A DNA stretch of 64,000 bases, taken from positions 628,001 to 692,000 of the forward strand of contig CAJNDS010000735.1 in NCBI GenBank assembly GCA_905221605.1. Direction: 5' to 3'. Numbering within the stretch: position 1 is the stretch's first letter; the number at the start of each line of letters is the position of its first letter. Origin of the DNA: Symbiodinium natans (Eukaryota > Sar > Dinophyceae > Suessiales > Symbiodiniaceae). Position numbers and translations under genes: made by a program. The notes beneath the pieces are model-generated. The model searched no databases. It saw nothing but the letters and a program-made list of their open reading frames with translations, and was not told the DNA's origin. Of the stretch, positions 39,101-50,112 are shown piece by piece.

Positions 39101-40140
39101 TGAACCCTTGAAACTTTAAGCCCGAAATCCAACTAGCGCACCACGGGGGCACGAGTGTGTCCCTCCCCCACACACACTTCTTGGGTTTCCGCTCTGAGAC
39201 CTTAAGTTAAGCCTAAACCTGAATCCCCAAACCCCGCCACCGCACCACGGGGGTGGGACCAAACTCCTGACCCCTAATTTTGAAGCACTGCTCCTCAAAA
39301 CGCAAGGCGCTTTTTAAACCCTTTGTTCCCCCTTTCCTCTCCCCCAACACGCGTCGGGTGCCCGACGGGCCCACGACGCGCGCACCTCCCCCCCCCCCCA
39401 CACACAAACACCGTTTGCTATCCTATCCTGGGTTTCCGCCCTGGCAAAAACCTCTTGACATTTTTCAATTACCCAGATAAGCCGGACACTTAATGTTCCC
39501 CTAACCGTGAAGCAAAGCGGGCAGAGGCTAAACCCTAAGCCCTAAATCCAAACCCACCATTACTGAAATTTAAGTCATACACTTTCCCGGAACCCAACCT
39601 TGAACCAGAAGCTATGCTGTTTATATGTGGGTGATAACATGTTCTGGGTTTTGGTTGTCGGGGCTTGGGTTTTCAGGCTTTGCGGGACGTCAATGAAGGC
39701 CAAATCAAAATTGACATTCTCCGTCCAAACAAAGTTGTATTTGTGTCAAATGATAACAAAAAAACCAACGAATCCAAGTTGACAGAATTGTCTTACATAC
39801 AATACAGTATTTTGGTGGGAAAACAGACACATATCCGTCGGGTACCCGACGCGTGCCGGGGGGGAGAGGGGTGTACTCGAGGGGTGTTCTGGGGGTGGGC
39901 AGCGCGATGGGTTTAGGGTGAAAGGGTTCAATCAGGACTCAATCAGGGCTTTAGGGTCTACAGTTCAATTGGGGTTCAGGGCATAAGGCTTTGCGGCCTA
40001 AATAGCACTTTGGGTTCGAGGATATTCTGGTTTAAGAGTTTTTGCTGAGGATTTAGGGTGCTATCCCCCTTCCCCCCGCCCGCCTTGCGGTCTGGCGGCG
40101 GGGCTTGGTTTACGGTTTCAGGTTTAGGGCTTTGGGGCTT
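36190..40140. repeat. Mosaic of dispersed repeat modules, left part
   Basis: No gene recognised. Modules recurring here and at 47.3-53.1 kb include CAGCAACAGCCCATTCC, the palindrome CGTCGGGTACCCGACG, AATTGACATTCTCCGTCC (about 130 bp), and CAAAGTCTCTGGTTTTTAAAG (about 270 bp, plus at 37126, minus at 38540). Each is present in both orientations, so the region grew by inverted and direct duplication. 38350-38435 is an array of CCCCAAA. Confidence 0.8.
36311..36361. other. Nested palindrome built from CGTCGGGTACCCGACG
   Basis: Two copies of the 16-bp perfect palindrome (36313-36328, 36344-36359) are themselves in the arms of a 20-bp inverted repeat (CGCGTCGGGTACCCGACGGG and its complement) with a 10-base spacer. 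The same arrangement, diverged, occurs at 37625-37675, 40983-41035, 47446-47493, 51036-51088 and 52929-52979. Confidence 0.85.
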
Positions 40141-41446
40141 TATGTTGTTAGGGGTTTTTCGGGTTTAGGGTTGAGGGCTAAAACTAAAGGTTTTAAGGCG
40201 ACTAGGGACTTGAGGCACAGTTTTTGCTCGTTTTCCAATAGGAAACAATCAACCCCCTGAGTCTTAAACGCTATCAGTAATGCACTCCTTGCAGCGAAGC
40301 TCTAAAACCTGAGTATTAATCCCCCTGTGCATGTGCTTCGTGCCCCCCCGGCCGCCCGCGAATACTCGTTAGGTACCTACCTCTCCCCCTCCCCTCCCGT
40401 ACGCGTCCGGTACCCGACGGAAATGTCGGTTGCCTGACGGCCCGAGCACAAGATGTAAAAATAATTGGGTCGATTTGGATTTGATACTGACTTATGTTTT
40501 CGACAAATGCAGATGTTTGGATGTTTAGACGTTTGGAGAATGTCAATTTTGATTTGGCCTTAGTGCCCGTCGAGTACCCGACACTGCGCGTCGGTACTCG
40601 ACGGACCCCGCCGCCCCGCCTCGCCCCTACCACCCCCCGCCCCCACCACATTAAAGGGGGTGAGACGGGAAGAAACAAGCCGCATTGCCTGGAAAATGAC
40701 AACCCAAAACCCAAAACATCTATCACCAGCTTCTGGAACGCTGTTTACGTTTGGGGTCAGGTTTTAAAGTTTGTGCCTGATGTTTAATCAGTGGTGGGTT
40801 TGGATGTAGAGTTTTGGGTTTGGTCTATGCCCGCTTTGATTCACGGCCGGGTTATATAGGGTTAGGGGAACATTACGTGTCTGGCTTATCTGGGACATTG
40901 AAAAATGTCAAGAGGTTTTTGCCAAAGCGGAAGGAAACCAAGGATGGGAAGCAATGTGTGTGTGGGGGGGAGGGGAGGTGCCCGCGTCGGGTACCCGACG
41001 GGCGCACATCGGGCCCGTCGGGTAGCTGACGCGGGTTGGGGGAGAGGAAAGGGCGAAGACGGGAACCCTGCACACCCTCACAGGAATGGGCTGTTGCTGC
41101 TCCCCCCCCACCCCCCCATGGTACCCCCCGTTGTGTGTGGTAGTGGGATTTAGGGTTTAGGGGTTAAGGGTTCAATCAGGGCTTGCAATTGGAGTTTCAG
41201 GGCATAGGCTACATAGGGTTCAAAATGCGCTTTGCGTTCTAGGATTCGTGCTGTAAACTTCAGGGTTCAGGAGTTTGGTTTTGATTTAGGGTGCTATCCC
41301 CCCCCCTCCCACTCCCGTGGTGTGGTGGCGGGGTTTGGGGTTCAGGTTTAGGCTTAACTTCAGGTCTCAGGGCGGAAACCGAAGAAGCGTGTGTGGGAGG
41401 GGGAGGGAGGGAGGCAGGGGCCCGCGTCGGGTACCCGACGCATGCG

Positions 41447-43145
41447 GGGTTGGCTGGTTGAAGTTTTAAGGTCCAAAGGCCTGGGTTAGTTAACTTGGGG
41501 GGTGGGGGGTTTTGATTTTCAGGGTTGAGAGATCTAGGTTTCTTAACTGCTTGCTTCTGGAGGGCTGGTGCGCTGATGGGGGCTAAGGGGCTTCGAGGGC
41601 TTAAGGGGCTTAGGGGGGCTTAAGGGGCTTAGTGGGCTTAAGGGGGCTCAAGGGGCTTAAGGGGGCTTAAGGGGGCTTAAGAGGGCTTGGGGCCCTTAAA
41701 GGCTTAAAGGGCTTAGGGCACTTAGAGCGCTTGTGAGGGAGGTTTGGGGCTGATGGACCCTAGCTTTGGTCCAAAGGCCTGGGTTAATTAACTTGGGGAG
41801 TGGGGGGTTTTGATTTTCAGGGTTGAGAGGTCTAGGTTTCTTAACTGCTTGCTTCTGGAGGGTTGGTGCGCTGATGGGGGCTAAGGGGCTTCGAGGGCTT
41901 AAGGGGCTTGGGGGGGCTTAAGGGGGCTTAAGGGGCTTAGTGGGCTTAAGGGGGCTCAAGGGGCTTAAGGGGGCTTAAGAGGGCTTGGCGCCCTTAAAGG
42001 CTTAAAGGGCTTAGGGCACTTAGAGCGCTTGTGAGGGAGGTTTGGGGCTGATGGACCCTAGCTTTGGTCCAAAGGCCTGGGTTAATTAACTTGGGGGGTG
42101 GTTTTGATTTTCAGGGTTGAGAGGTCTAGGTTTCTTAACTGCTTGCTTCTGGAGGGTTGGTGCGCTGATGGGGGCTAAGGGGCTTCGAGGGCTTAAGGGG
42201 CTTGGGGGGGCTGAAGGGGGCTTAAGGGGCTTAAGGGGGCTCAGGGGGCTTAAGGGGGCTTAAGGGGGCTTAAGAGGGCTTGGGGCCCTTAAAGGCTTAA
42301 AGGGCTTAGGGCACTTAGAGCGCTTGTGAGGGAGGTTTGGGGCTGATGGACCCTAGCTCTGGTCCAAAGGCCTGGGTTAATTAACTTGGGGGGTGGGGGG
42401 CTTTGATTTTCAGGGTTGAGAGGTCTAGGTTTCTGAACTGCTTGCTTCTGGAGGGTTGGTGCGCTGATGGGGGCTAAGGGGCTTCGAGGGCTTAAGGGGC
42501 TTAGGGGGGCTTCAAGGGGCTTAGTGGGCTCAAGGGGGCTCAAGGGGCTTAAGGGGGCTTGGGGCCCTTAAAGTCTTAAAGGGCTTAGGGCACTTAGAGC
42601 GCTTGTGAGGGAGGTTTGGGGCTGATGGACCCTAGCCTTGGTCCAAAGGCCTGGGTTAATTAACTTGGGGGGTGGGGGGTTTTGATTTTCAGGGTTGAGA
42701 GGTCTAGGTTTCTTAACTGCTTGCTTCTGGAGGGTTGGTGCGCTGATGGGGGCTAAGGGGCTTCGAGGGCTTAAGGGGTTTGGGGGGGCTTAAGGGGGCT
42801 TAAGGGGCTTAGTGGGCTTAAGGGGGCTCAAGGGGCTTAAGGGCGCTCAAGAGGGCTTGGGGCCCTTAAAGGCTTAAAGGGCTTAGGGCACTTAGAGCGC
42901 TTGTGAGGGAGGTTTGGGGCTGATGGACCCTAGCTTTGGTCCAAAGGCCTGGGTTAATTAACTTGGGGGGTGGTTTTGATTTTCAGGGTTGAGAGGTCTA
43001 GGTTTCTTAACTGCTTGCTTCTGGAGGGTTGGTGCGCTGATGGGGGCTAAGGGGCTTCGAGGGCTTAAGGGGCTTAAGGGGGCTTAAGGGGCTTAGTGGG
43101 CTTAAGGGGGCTCAAGGGGCTTAAGGGGGCTTAAGGGGGCTTAAG
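41447..43145 (+). repeat. Satellite of about 295-bp units, left arm
   Basis: Six units, each with TTGGTCCAAAGGCCTGGG, TTGATTTTCAGGGTTGAGAG, CTTAACTGCTTGCTTCTGG, GGTGCGCTGATGGGGGC and an inner GGGGGCTTAAGGGGCTT array of variable length. Units begin near 41472, 41770, 42068, 42362, 42640 and 42943. Short ORFs in it are by-products. Confidence 0.9.
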
Positions 43146-43986
43146 AGAAACCTGGTTGTTAAGCTTGCGATAGCCCCTAAACCCCTACTGCCTAAGCCCT
43201 AAACCCTTGAATCCTAAACCCCCCCCCCAGTCCATGTTTGCTTAAGGTTTGCTCTGGTGGCTGGCGAATGGCTCTTGCTCCCATATGCACCAGCGTCTGT
43301 GTTTTCCCGCCATTGAGTTTAGGCTTTAGGGGTTCTCTCCATCCCTGGGGTTTAGGGTTTGGCGTGTACTGTTAGGCTTCAGGGCTCAGGGTGTTTATTC
43401 TTCCTTCTGTGAGTCGTGGTGCGTTTGGGGTTTGACTAGGGACGAATGTTGAGGTTTTGGGTTTGGAGTTGCGTGCAGGGTTTTGGTTTGCCCCGTGTTT
43501 CCCCTTGAGGCGGAGCCAGGGTATAGGGTGACGCCAGGACTAGAAATTATTCCTGAAGGGACAGGTGGCACTTTGTAAACGACCAGTCCGCAAAGCCCTT
43601 CGCAGCGGCAGACACAGAAAAAAAAAACAAAAAAAAACAGTGAAGGGATGAGTGGCATTTGGAAACGACCATTCCACCATGTAGCCCCCCCCCCCCAAGC
43701 GGCTGACCATAAAAATGTCGGGGCGCTAAGGCTGACAGCGTAGCGCAAACGTCCGTTTCTCCATATCATAAATCGCCTTTTTTAAGTGCAGCTCCGCGCA
43801 GCGGCCGACTCGAAAAACTCACCCCGCCCCCCGCCTCGGTTACACCCCTCCTTCCCCAACTTCCCTGTGGTTGAGAGCCTATTGTTTAGGGTTTGCTTTT
43901 TAGGGTTGGGGAGGATACCATAGGGGTGGAGTGGGACCGGGAGGGGGGGGGGGGTGATTACACAGAGCACGGGCGCAGAAAGAAAG
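43146..43986. other. Palindrome inner spacer, left
   Basis: Contains GCGATAGCCCCTAAACCCC, TTGTTTAGGGTTTGC and two homopolymer runs (A about 43620, C about 43686). The complement lies at 44296-45020. No coding evidence: open frames are disrupted by homopolymers and mirrored in the other arm. Confidence 0.7.
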
Positions 43987-44295
43987 CAGATGGCCGTCTT
44001 AGACCAACTTACAGCTTAATAGCGACCTTATGCGGCACAAGAAGGTGATTAAGCTATAATAATTTTTTATAGCTTAATAACCTCCTTAAGTGGTTTTAAA
44101 CGTTAGAGTGCAGACTATCTGCAGCTTAGCTTTTTTTCCGGTAAGGAGGTAATTAAGCTATGTTGCTCATTTTTGCTTAACTTTTAAAAAACTTAAGGAG
44201 GTTATTAAGCTATCAAAAATTTTTATAGCTTAATCGCCTTCTTGTGCCGCATAAGGTCGCTATTAAGCTGTAAGTTGGTCTAAGACGGCCATCTG
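43987..44295. mobile_element. Central fold-back element (TIR about 75 bp)
   Basis: Terminal inverted repeat starts CAGATGGCCGTCTTAGACC (43987) and ends as its complement (44295); the arms extend through CAACTTACAGCTTAATAGCG to about 44062 and 44218. Inside are further AAGGAGGTTATTAAGCTAT repeats in both orientations. About 309 bp, no ORF: MITE-like. A copy lies at 60800-61108. Confidence 0.85.
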
Positions 44296-44327
44296 CTTTC
44301 TTTCTGCGCCCGCGCTCTGTGTAATCG

Positions 44328-44365
<38 letters not shown>

Positions 44366-45099
44366 CCTCCCAGTCCCACTTCCCCACCCTATGGTATCCT
44401 CCCCAAAAGCAAACCCTAAACAATAGGCTCTCAACCACAGGGAAGCATGGGGAAGGAGGGGTGTAACCGAGGCGGGGGGCGGGGTGAGTTTTTCGAGTCG
44501 GCCGCTGCGCGGAGCTGCACATAAAAAAGGCGATTTATGATATGGAGAAACGGACGTTTGTGCTACGCTGTCAGCCTTAGCACCCCGACATTTTTACGGT
44601 CAGCCGCTTGAGGGGCGGGGGGTTACCCTATATCCTGGCTCCGCCTCAAGGGGAAACACGGGGCAAACCAAAACCCTGCACCCAACTCCAAACCCAAAAC
44701 CTCAACATTCGTCCCTAGTCAAACCCCAAACACACCACGACTCACAGAAGGAAGAATAAACACCCTGAGCCCTGAAGCCTAACAGTACACGCCAAACCCT
44801 AAACCCCAGGGATGGAGAGAACCCCTAAAGCCTAAACTCAACATGGTTCACAGATGGCGGGAAAACACAGACGCTGGTGCATATGGGAGCAAGAGCCATT
44901 CGCCAGCCACCAGAGCAAACCTTAAGCAAACATGGACTGGGGGGGGGTTTAGGATTCAAGGGTTTAGGGCTTAGGCAGTAGGGGTTTAGGGGCTATCGCA
45001 AGCTTAACAACCAGGTTTCGGGCCTTGAAAAGCTAGGGTTTAAAGCTTAAGGGTTTAAGGTTTGACTTGAAAGCTATGAGCTTATGGGATCAGCCCCCA

Positions 45100-47035
45100 C
45101 ACCTCCCTCAGCCCCATGAGCACCCTAAGGACCCAAGTGCCCTAAGGGCCCTAAGCCCTTCAAGCCTCCTAAGCCCGCGAACCCCAAGCACCCTAAGGGC
45201 TCCAAGCACCCTAAGGGCCCCAAGCCCTCTTAAGCCCCCTTAAGCCCCCCAAAGCCCCTTAAGCCCTCGAAGGTGCTTAGCCCCCATCAGCGCACCAGCC
45301 CTCCAGAAGCAAGCAGTTAAGAAACCTAGATCTCTCAACCCTGAAAATCAAAACCCCCACCCCCCAAGTTAATTAACCAAGGCCTTTGGACCAAAGCTAG
45401 GGTCCTTCAGCCCCAAACCTCCCTCACAAGCGCTCTAAGTGCCCTAAGCCCTTTAAGCTTTTAAGGGCCCCAAGCCCTCTTAAGCCCCCTTAAGCCCCCT
45501 TAAGCCCCTTGAGCCCCCTCAAGCCCACTAAGCCCCTGAAGCCCCCTTCAGCCCCCCCAAGCCCCTTAAGCCCTCGAAACCCCTTAGCCCCCATCAGCGC
45601 ACCAACCCTCCAGCAGCAAGCAGTTAAGAAACCTAGACCTCTCAACCCTGAAAATCAAAACCCCCCACCCCCCAAGTTAATTAACCCAGGCCTTTGGACC
45701 AAAGCTAGGGTCCATCAGCCCCAAACCTCCCTCACAAGCGCTCTAAGTGCCCAAAGGGCCCCAAGCCCTCTTAAGCCCCCTTAAGCCCCTTGAGCCCCCT
45801 TGAGCCCCCTAAGCCCCTTAAGCCCCTTAAGCCCCCTTAAGCCCCCCAGCCCCTTAAGCCCTCGACCTTAGCCCCCATCAGCGCACCAACCCTCCAGAAG
45901 CAAGCAGTTAAAGAAACCTAGACCTCTCAACCCTGAAAATCAAAACCCCCCACCCCCCAAGTTAATTAACCCACGCCTTTGGACCAAAGCTAGGGTCCAT
46001 CAGCCCCAAACCTCCCTCACAAGCGCTCTAAGTGCCCTAAGCCCTTTAAGCCTTTAAGGGCCCCAAGCCTTCTTAAGCCCCCTTAAGCCCCCTTAAGCCC
46101 CTTGAGCCCCCTTAAGCCCACTAAGCCCCTTAAGCCCCCCTAAGCCCCTTAAGCCCTCGAAGCCCCTTAGCCCCCATCAGCGCACCAACCCTCCAGAAGC
46201 AAGCAGTTAAGAAACCTGGACCTCTCAACCCTGAAAATCAAAACCCCCCACCCCCCAAGTTAATTAACCCAGGCCTTAGGACCAAAGCTAGGGTCCATCA
46301 GCCCCCCACCTCCCTCACAAGCGCTCTAAGTGCCCTGAGCCCTTCAATTAAGGGCCCCAAGCCCTCTTAAGCCCCCTTAAGCCCCCTTAAGCCCCTTGAG
46401 CCCCCTTAAGCCCCTTAAGCCCCCTTTAGCGCCCCAAGCCCCTTAAGCCCTCGAAGCCCCTTAGCCCCCATCAGCGCACCAACCCTCCAGAAGCGCTCTA
46501 AGTGCCCCAAGCCCTTTAAGCCTTTAAGGGCCCCAAGCCCTCTTAAGCCCCCTTAAGCCCCCTTAAGCCCCTTGAGCCCCCTTAAGCCCCCTTCAGCCCC
46601 CCCAAGCCCCTTGAGCCTTCGAAGCCCCTTAGCCCCCATCAGCGCACCAACCCTCCAGAAGCAAGCAGTTAAGAAACCTGCAACCCTGAAAATAAAAACC
46701 CCCCACCCCCCAAGTTAATTAACCCAGGCCTTTGGACCAAAGCTAGGGTCCATCAGCCCCAAACCTCCCTCACAAGCGCTCTAAGTGCCCTAAGCCCTTT
46801 AAGCCTTTAAGGGCCCCAAGCCCTCTTAAGCCCCCTTAAGCCCCCTTGAGCCCCTTGAGCCCCCTTAAGCCCCCTTCAGCCCCCCCAAGCCCCTTAAGCC
46901 CTCGAAGCCCCTTAGCCCCCATCAGCGCACCAACCCTCCAGAAGCAAGCAGCTAAGAAACCTAGATCTCTCAACCCTGAAAATCAAAACCCCCCACCCCC
47001 CAAGTTAACTAACCCAGGCCTTTGGACCTTAAAAC
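45100..47035 (-). repeat. Satellite of about 295-bp units, right arm
   Basis: Reverse complement of the 41.4-43.1 kb satellite with six to seven units, ending at GGACCTTAAAACTTCAACC, the mirror of the left start. ORFs rich in Pro-Leu-Ser with LNPENQN motifs are satellite translations. Near-identical to 61915-63850. Confidence 0.9.
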
Positions 47036-47944
47036 TTCAACCAGCCAACCCCGCATGCGTCGGCTACCCGACACGGGCCCCTGCCTCCCTCCCCCCCCCC
47101 CCCCCCCCCCCCCCCCCCCACCAGCTCTTGGGTTTCCGCCCGAGAACCTGAAGTGTACGGCCTCTAAACCTGAACCCCAAACCCGCCACCACACACGGGG
47201 GTGGGAAGGGCGGGGGGGGATAGCACCCTAAATCAAACCAAATGAACCTATGTGAGACTATGCCTGAAAAACTCCAGGAATTAGAACCCCCAAGCCCTGA
47301 TTGAACCCTTAACCCCTAAACCCTAAATCCCACTACCACACACAACGGGGGGTACCATGGGGGGGTGGGGGGGGAGCAGCAACAGCCCATTCCTGTGAGG
47401 GTGTGCAGGGTTCCCGTCTTCGCCCTTTCCTCTCCCCCAACCCGCGTCAGCTACCCGACGGGCCCGATGTGCGCCCGTCGGGTACCCGACGCGGGCACCT
47501 CCCCTCCCCCCCACACACACATTGCTTCCCATCCTGGGTTTCCTTCCGCTTTGGCAAAAACCTCTTGACATTTTTCAATGTCGCAGATAAGCCAGACACT
47601 TAATGTTCCCCTAACCCTATATAACCCGGCCGTGAATCAAAGCGGGCATAGACCAAACCCTAAACTCTACATCCAAACCCACCACTGATTAAACATCAGG
47701 CACAAACTTTAAAACCTGACCCCAAACGTAAACAGCGTTCCAGAAGCTGGTGATAGATGTTTTGGGTTTTGGGTTGTCATTTTCCAGGCAATGCGGCTTG
47801 TTTCTTCCCGTCTCACCCCCTTTAATGTGGTGGGGGCGGGGGGTGGTAGGGGCGAGGCGGGGCGGCGGGGTCCGTCGAGTACCGACGCGCACTGTCGGGT
47901 ACTCGACGGGCACTAAGGCCAAATCAATATTGACATTCTCCAAG

Positions 47945-48285
47945 GTCCTTCTCTCCTTTCTCTCCCTCTTCCCCTTTCCCTTCCCTCCCCCCTCCCCCCC
48001 CCTTCCCGTCACCCCCACTCCCCCCCCTCCCCCCTTTCTTTTATTTTCCTCTTTTCCTTTTTTTCCTCCTCCTCTCTTCCTCCCCCCCCTCTTTCCTCCC
48101 CTTCCTCTCCCTTCTCCTGCCCACTTCCTTTTCCCTTTCTCACCCCTTCCCCCCTCCACCTCCCCCCCCCCCTCTCTCTCCTCTGTCCCTCTCTCCTCCT
48201 CCCTCTCTTTCCACCCCCCTTTCTCCCCCTTTTTTTTTCGTTTTTTTTTTTTTTCCCCCCCCCACCCCCCCCCCTCCTTAAAACA
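47945..48285 (+). repeat. Polypyrimidine tract, about 340 bp
   Basis: Almost only C and T on plus (TCCTTCTCTCC ... TTTTTCCCCCCCCCC), with few purines. It replaces what should be the mirror of 40265-40540, so it is an insertion or expansion in one palindrome arm. Bounded by GACATTCTCCAAGG and AAAACATCCAAACATCTGC. Confidence 0.9.
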
Positions 48286-48449
48286 TCCAAACATCTGCAT
48301 TTGTTGAAAACATAAGTCAGTATGGGGTTGATTGTTTCCTATTGGAAAACGAACAAAAACTGTGCCTCAAGTCCCTAGTCGCCTTAAAGACTTTAAGTTA
48401 AGCCCTCAACCCTAAACCCGAAAAACCCCTAACAACATAAAGCCCCAAA

Positions 48450-50076
48450 GCCCTAAACCTGAAACCGTAAACGCTCTAAGACCCTAATTTAAGCTCAAAG
48501 CCCCACCGCCAGAAGCACTAAATCCTCAGCCCAAACTCTTAAACCAGAAGCTGGGCAGGGGGCGATGATGTTTCAAGGCTCTGTAGCTCATACCCCTTAT
48601 GACCCTAACAACAACCCAAAGGCCACACAGCCCAGGGCTATGCTAAAGCCGAAGAAGGTCAGACTGAACCCCAAACCCCCAAACCCACTCTGGCCCGGCA
48701 TGAGGGATGTGGGCCACCACGCCTTGTGTTTTGGGTCATCAGGGGATCAATACTCAGGTTTTGGAGCTTCGACGCAGGGGTAATCAGTGGGTTGAGTCTG
48801 TTTCTTTTTTGAAATCGAAAAAGATCTTGTTGGCAGCGCTTGAAACAGTAAAGTTGAACGCATGAGCTGAGTTAACCATTGAACTGAAAACAGAAAGCAT
48901 GGTTTGTCTCCACTTCAAATTAAGTTGGCTGAGGTTACGCAATTTCCAAAAACTTCTCACCCGATAAAATGCAAGACGTTCGCAACAAAAAATGAGAGTG
49001 AAAGAGTTCTTTAAAAACCAGAGACTTTGTCCTAGACTCTCGACTTGGGGGGGAGGGGCAAAGGTCACCGAAAATCCTAAACACTGTAAGCCGTCAACGC
49101 TAAACCCGAAACCCCTTAAAACACAAAACCCCAAAGCCCTAAACCTGAAACCGCAAACGCTCTAAGACCCTAAATTAAGCTCAAAGCCCCACCGCCAGAC
49201 CACAGCAGGGGGGAGGGGAGGGGGATAGCACCCTAAATCCTCAGCCCAAACTCTGAAACCAGAATATCCTCGAACCCAAAGTGCTAATTATTCAGGCCGC
49301 AAAGCCTTCGGCCCTAAAACCTCAATTGAATTCTAGACCCCCTGATTGAACCCTTAAACCCTAAGCCCGAGTTCCCACTGGCACACCACGGGGGAACGGG
49401 AGCAGCAACAGCCCATTCCTATTGGGCTTAGCGTTTAGGAGTTGGGACTCGATAGGGAAACGCGAAAAAATGTATGCGTGCCCAGTATGCTTGCTCGAGG
49501 CTTCGGAAACCACTACAAATGTTGTCAACTGGCAATGAATTTGTATTTGTGTGTGTGTGTGTGTTTTGCCGACATCTTGGTAATGTGGGTTGTAGCTGAT
49601 GCATGTCCTTTTGCGGATATTATGTTTTGGGTATGTGGCTGCGCCGCTTTCTCCCCAATCGGTTTTGCTAGGCTCCAAAACCAACCCCCCCAAGCGATTT
49701 TGTAGCAGAGGCTTCAAACTTATGCTTTTTTGCAAACGTCCCCCCATGGATCAGGTCGAACCCTAGGAGGGGGTAACCCACCCCCGCCAGTCATACTTTG
49801 GCTATCGTTCGATACAAACATATATCTGAATTCTGTTCTTCAATAAATACAGATGAATATCCCGATGGCCCCCCCCTCCCGCCCCCTCGCTGATTCCCCT
49901 CCTGTTCCCACACAGTTTCCTCCCTGGCAAAACTCCCATGATGGTTTTCAGTTTCCTCCAAAATTGCATGTAGAAGACAAAGTCCCCTCCCACCTCCCCA
50001 CCCCCCTTGAAAAATTCCCTGCACCGCCCTTCGGCCCCCATCCCAAACTAAAGACGAAGCCCAAGTCCAAGCTTAG

Positions 50077-50112
<36 letters not shown>

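Larger units (their letters stand above)
40140..48450. repeat. Large imperfect palindrome, first copy
   Basis: Sequence left of about 44.14 kb returns as its complement on the right: 40755-40790 (GTGCCTGATGTTTAATCAG) with 47690-47725, 41425-41490 with 47010-47065, 43160-43180 with 44988-45010, and 40205-40255 with 48325-48385. Arms are about 4 kb, unequal by satellite copy number, deletions and one insertion (47945-48285). Centre is a fold-back element. Confidence 0.85.

Noticed and set aside
37985-39800. Repeated ORF containing NEGQIKIDILRPNKVVF as a gene family
   Set aside because: It is part of a dispersed repeat present on both strands. It always lacks a consistent start and is interrupted downstream. 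The amino-acid plausibility is noted, but there is no independent support.
45509-45784. 91-codon Pro-rich ORF, repeated identically at 62334 (plus) and 59182 (minus)
   Set aside because: Lies wholly in the 295-bp satellite. Identity follows from recent duplication, not from selection.
47750-48307. 185-codon ORF rich in Pro/Ser/Phe
   Set aside because: Most of it is the polypyrimidine tract.
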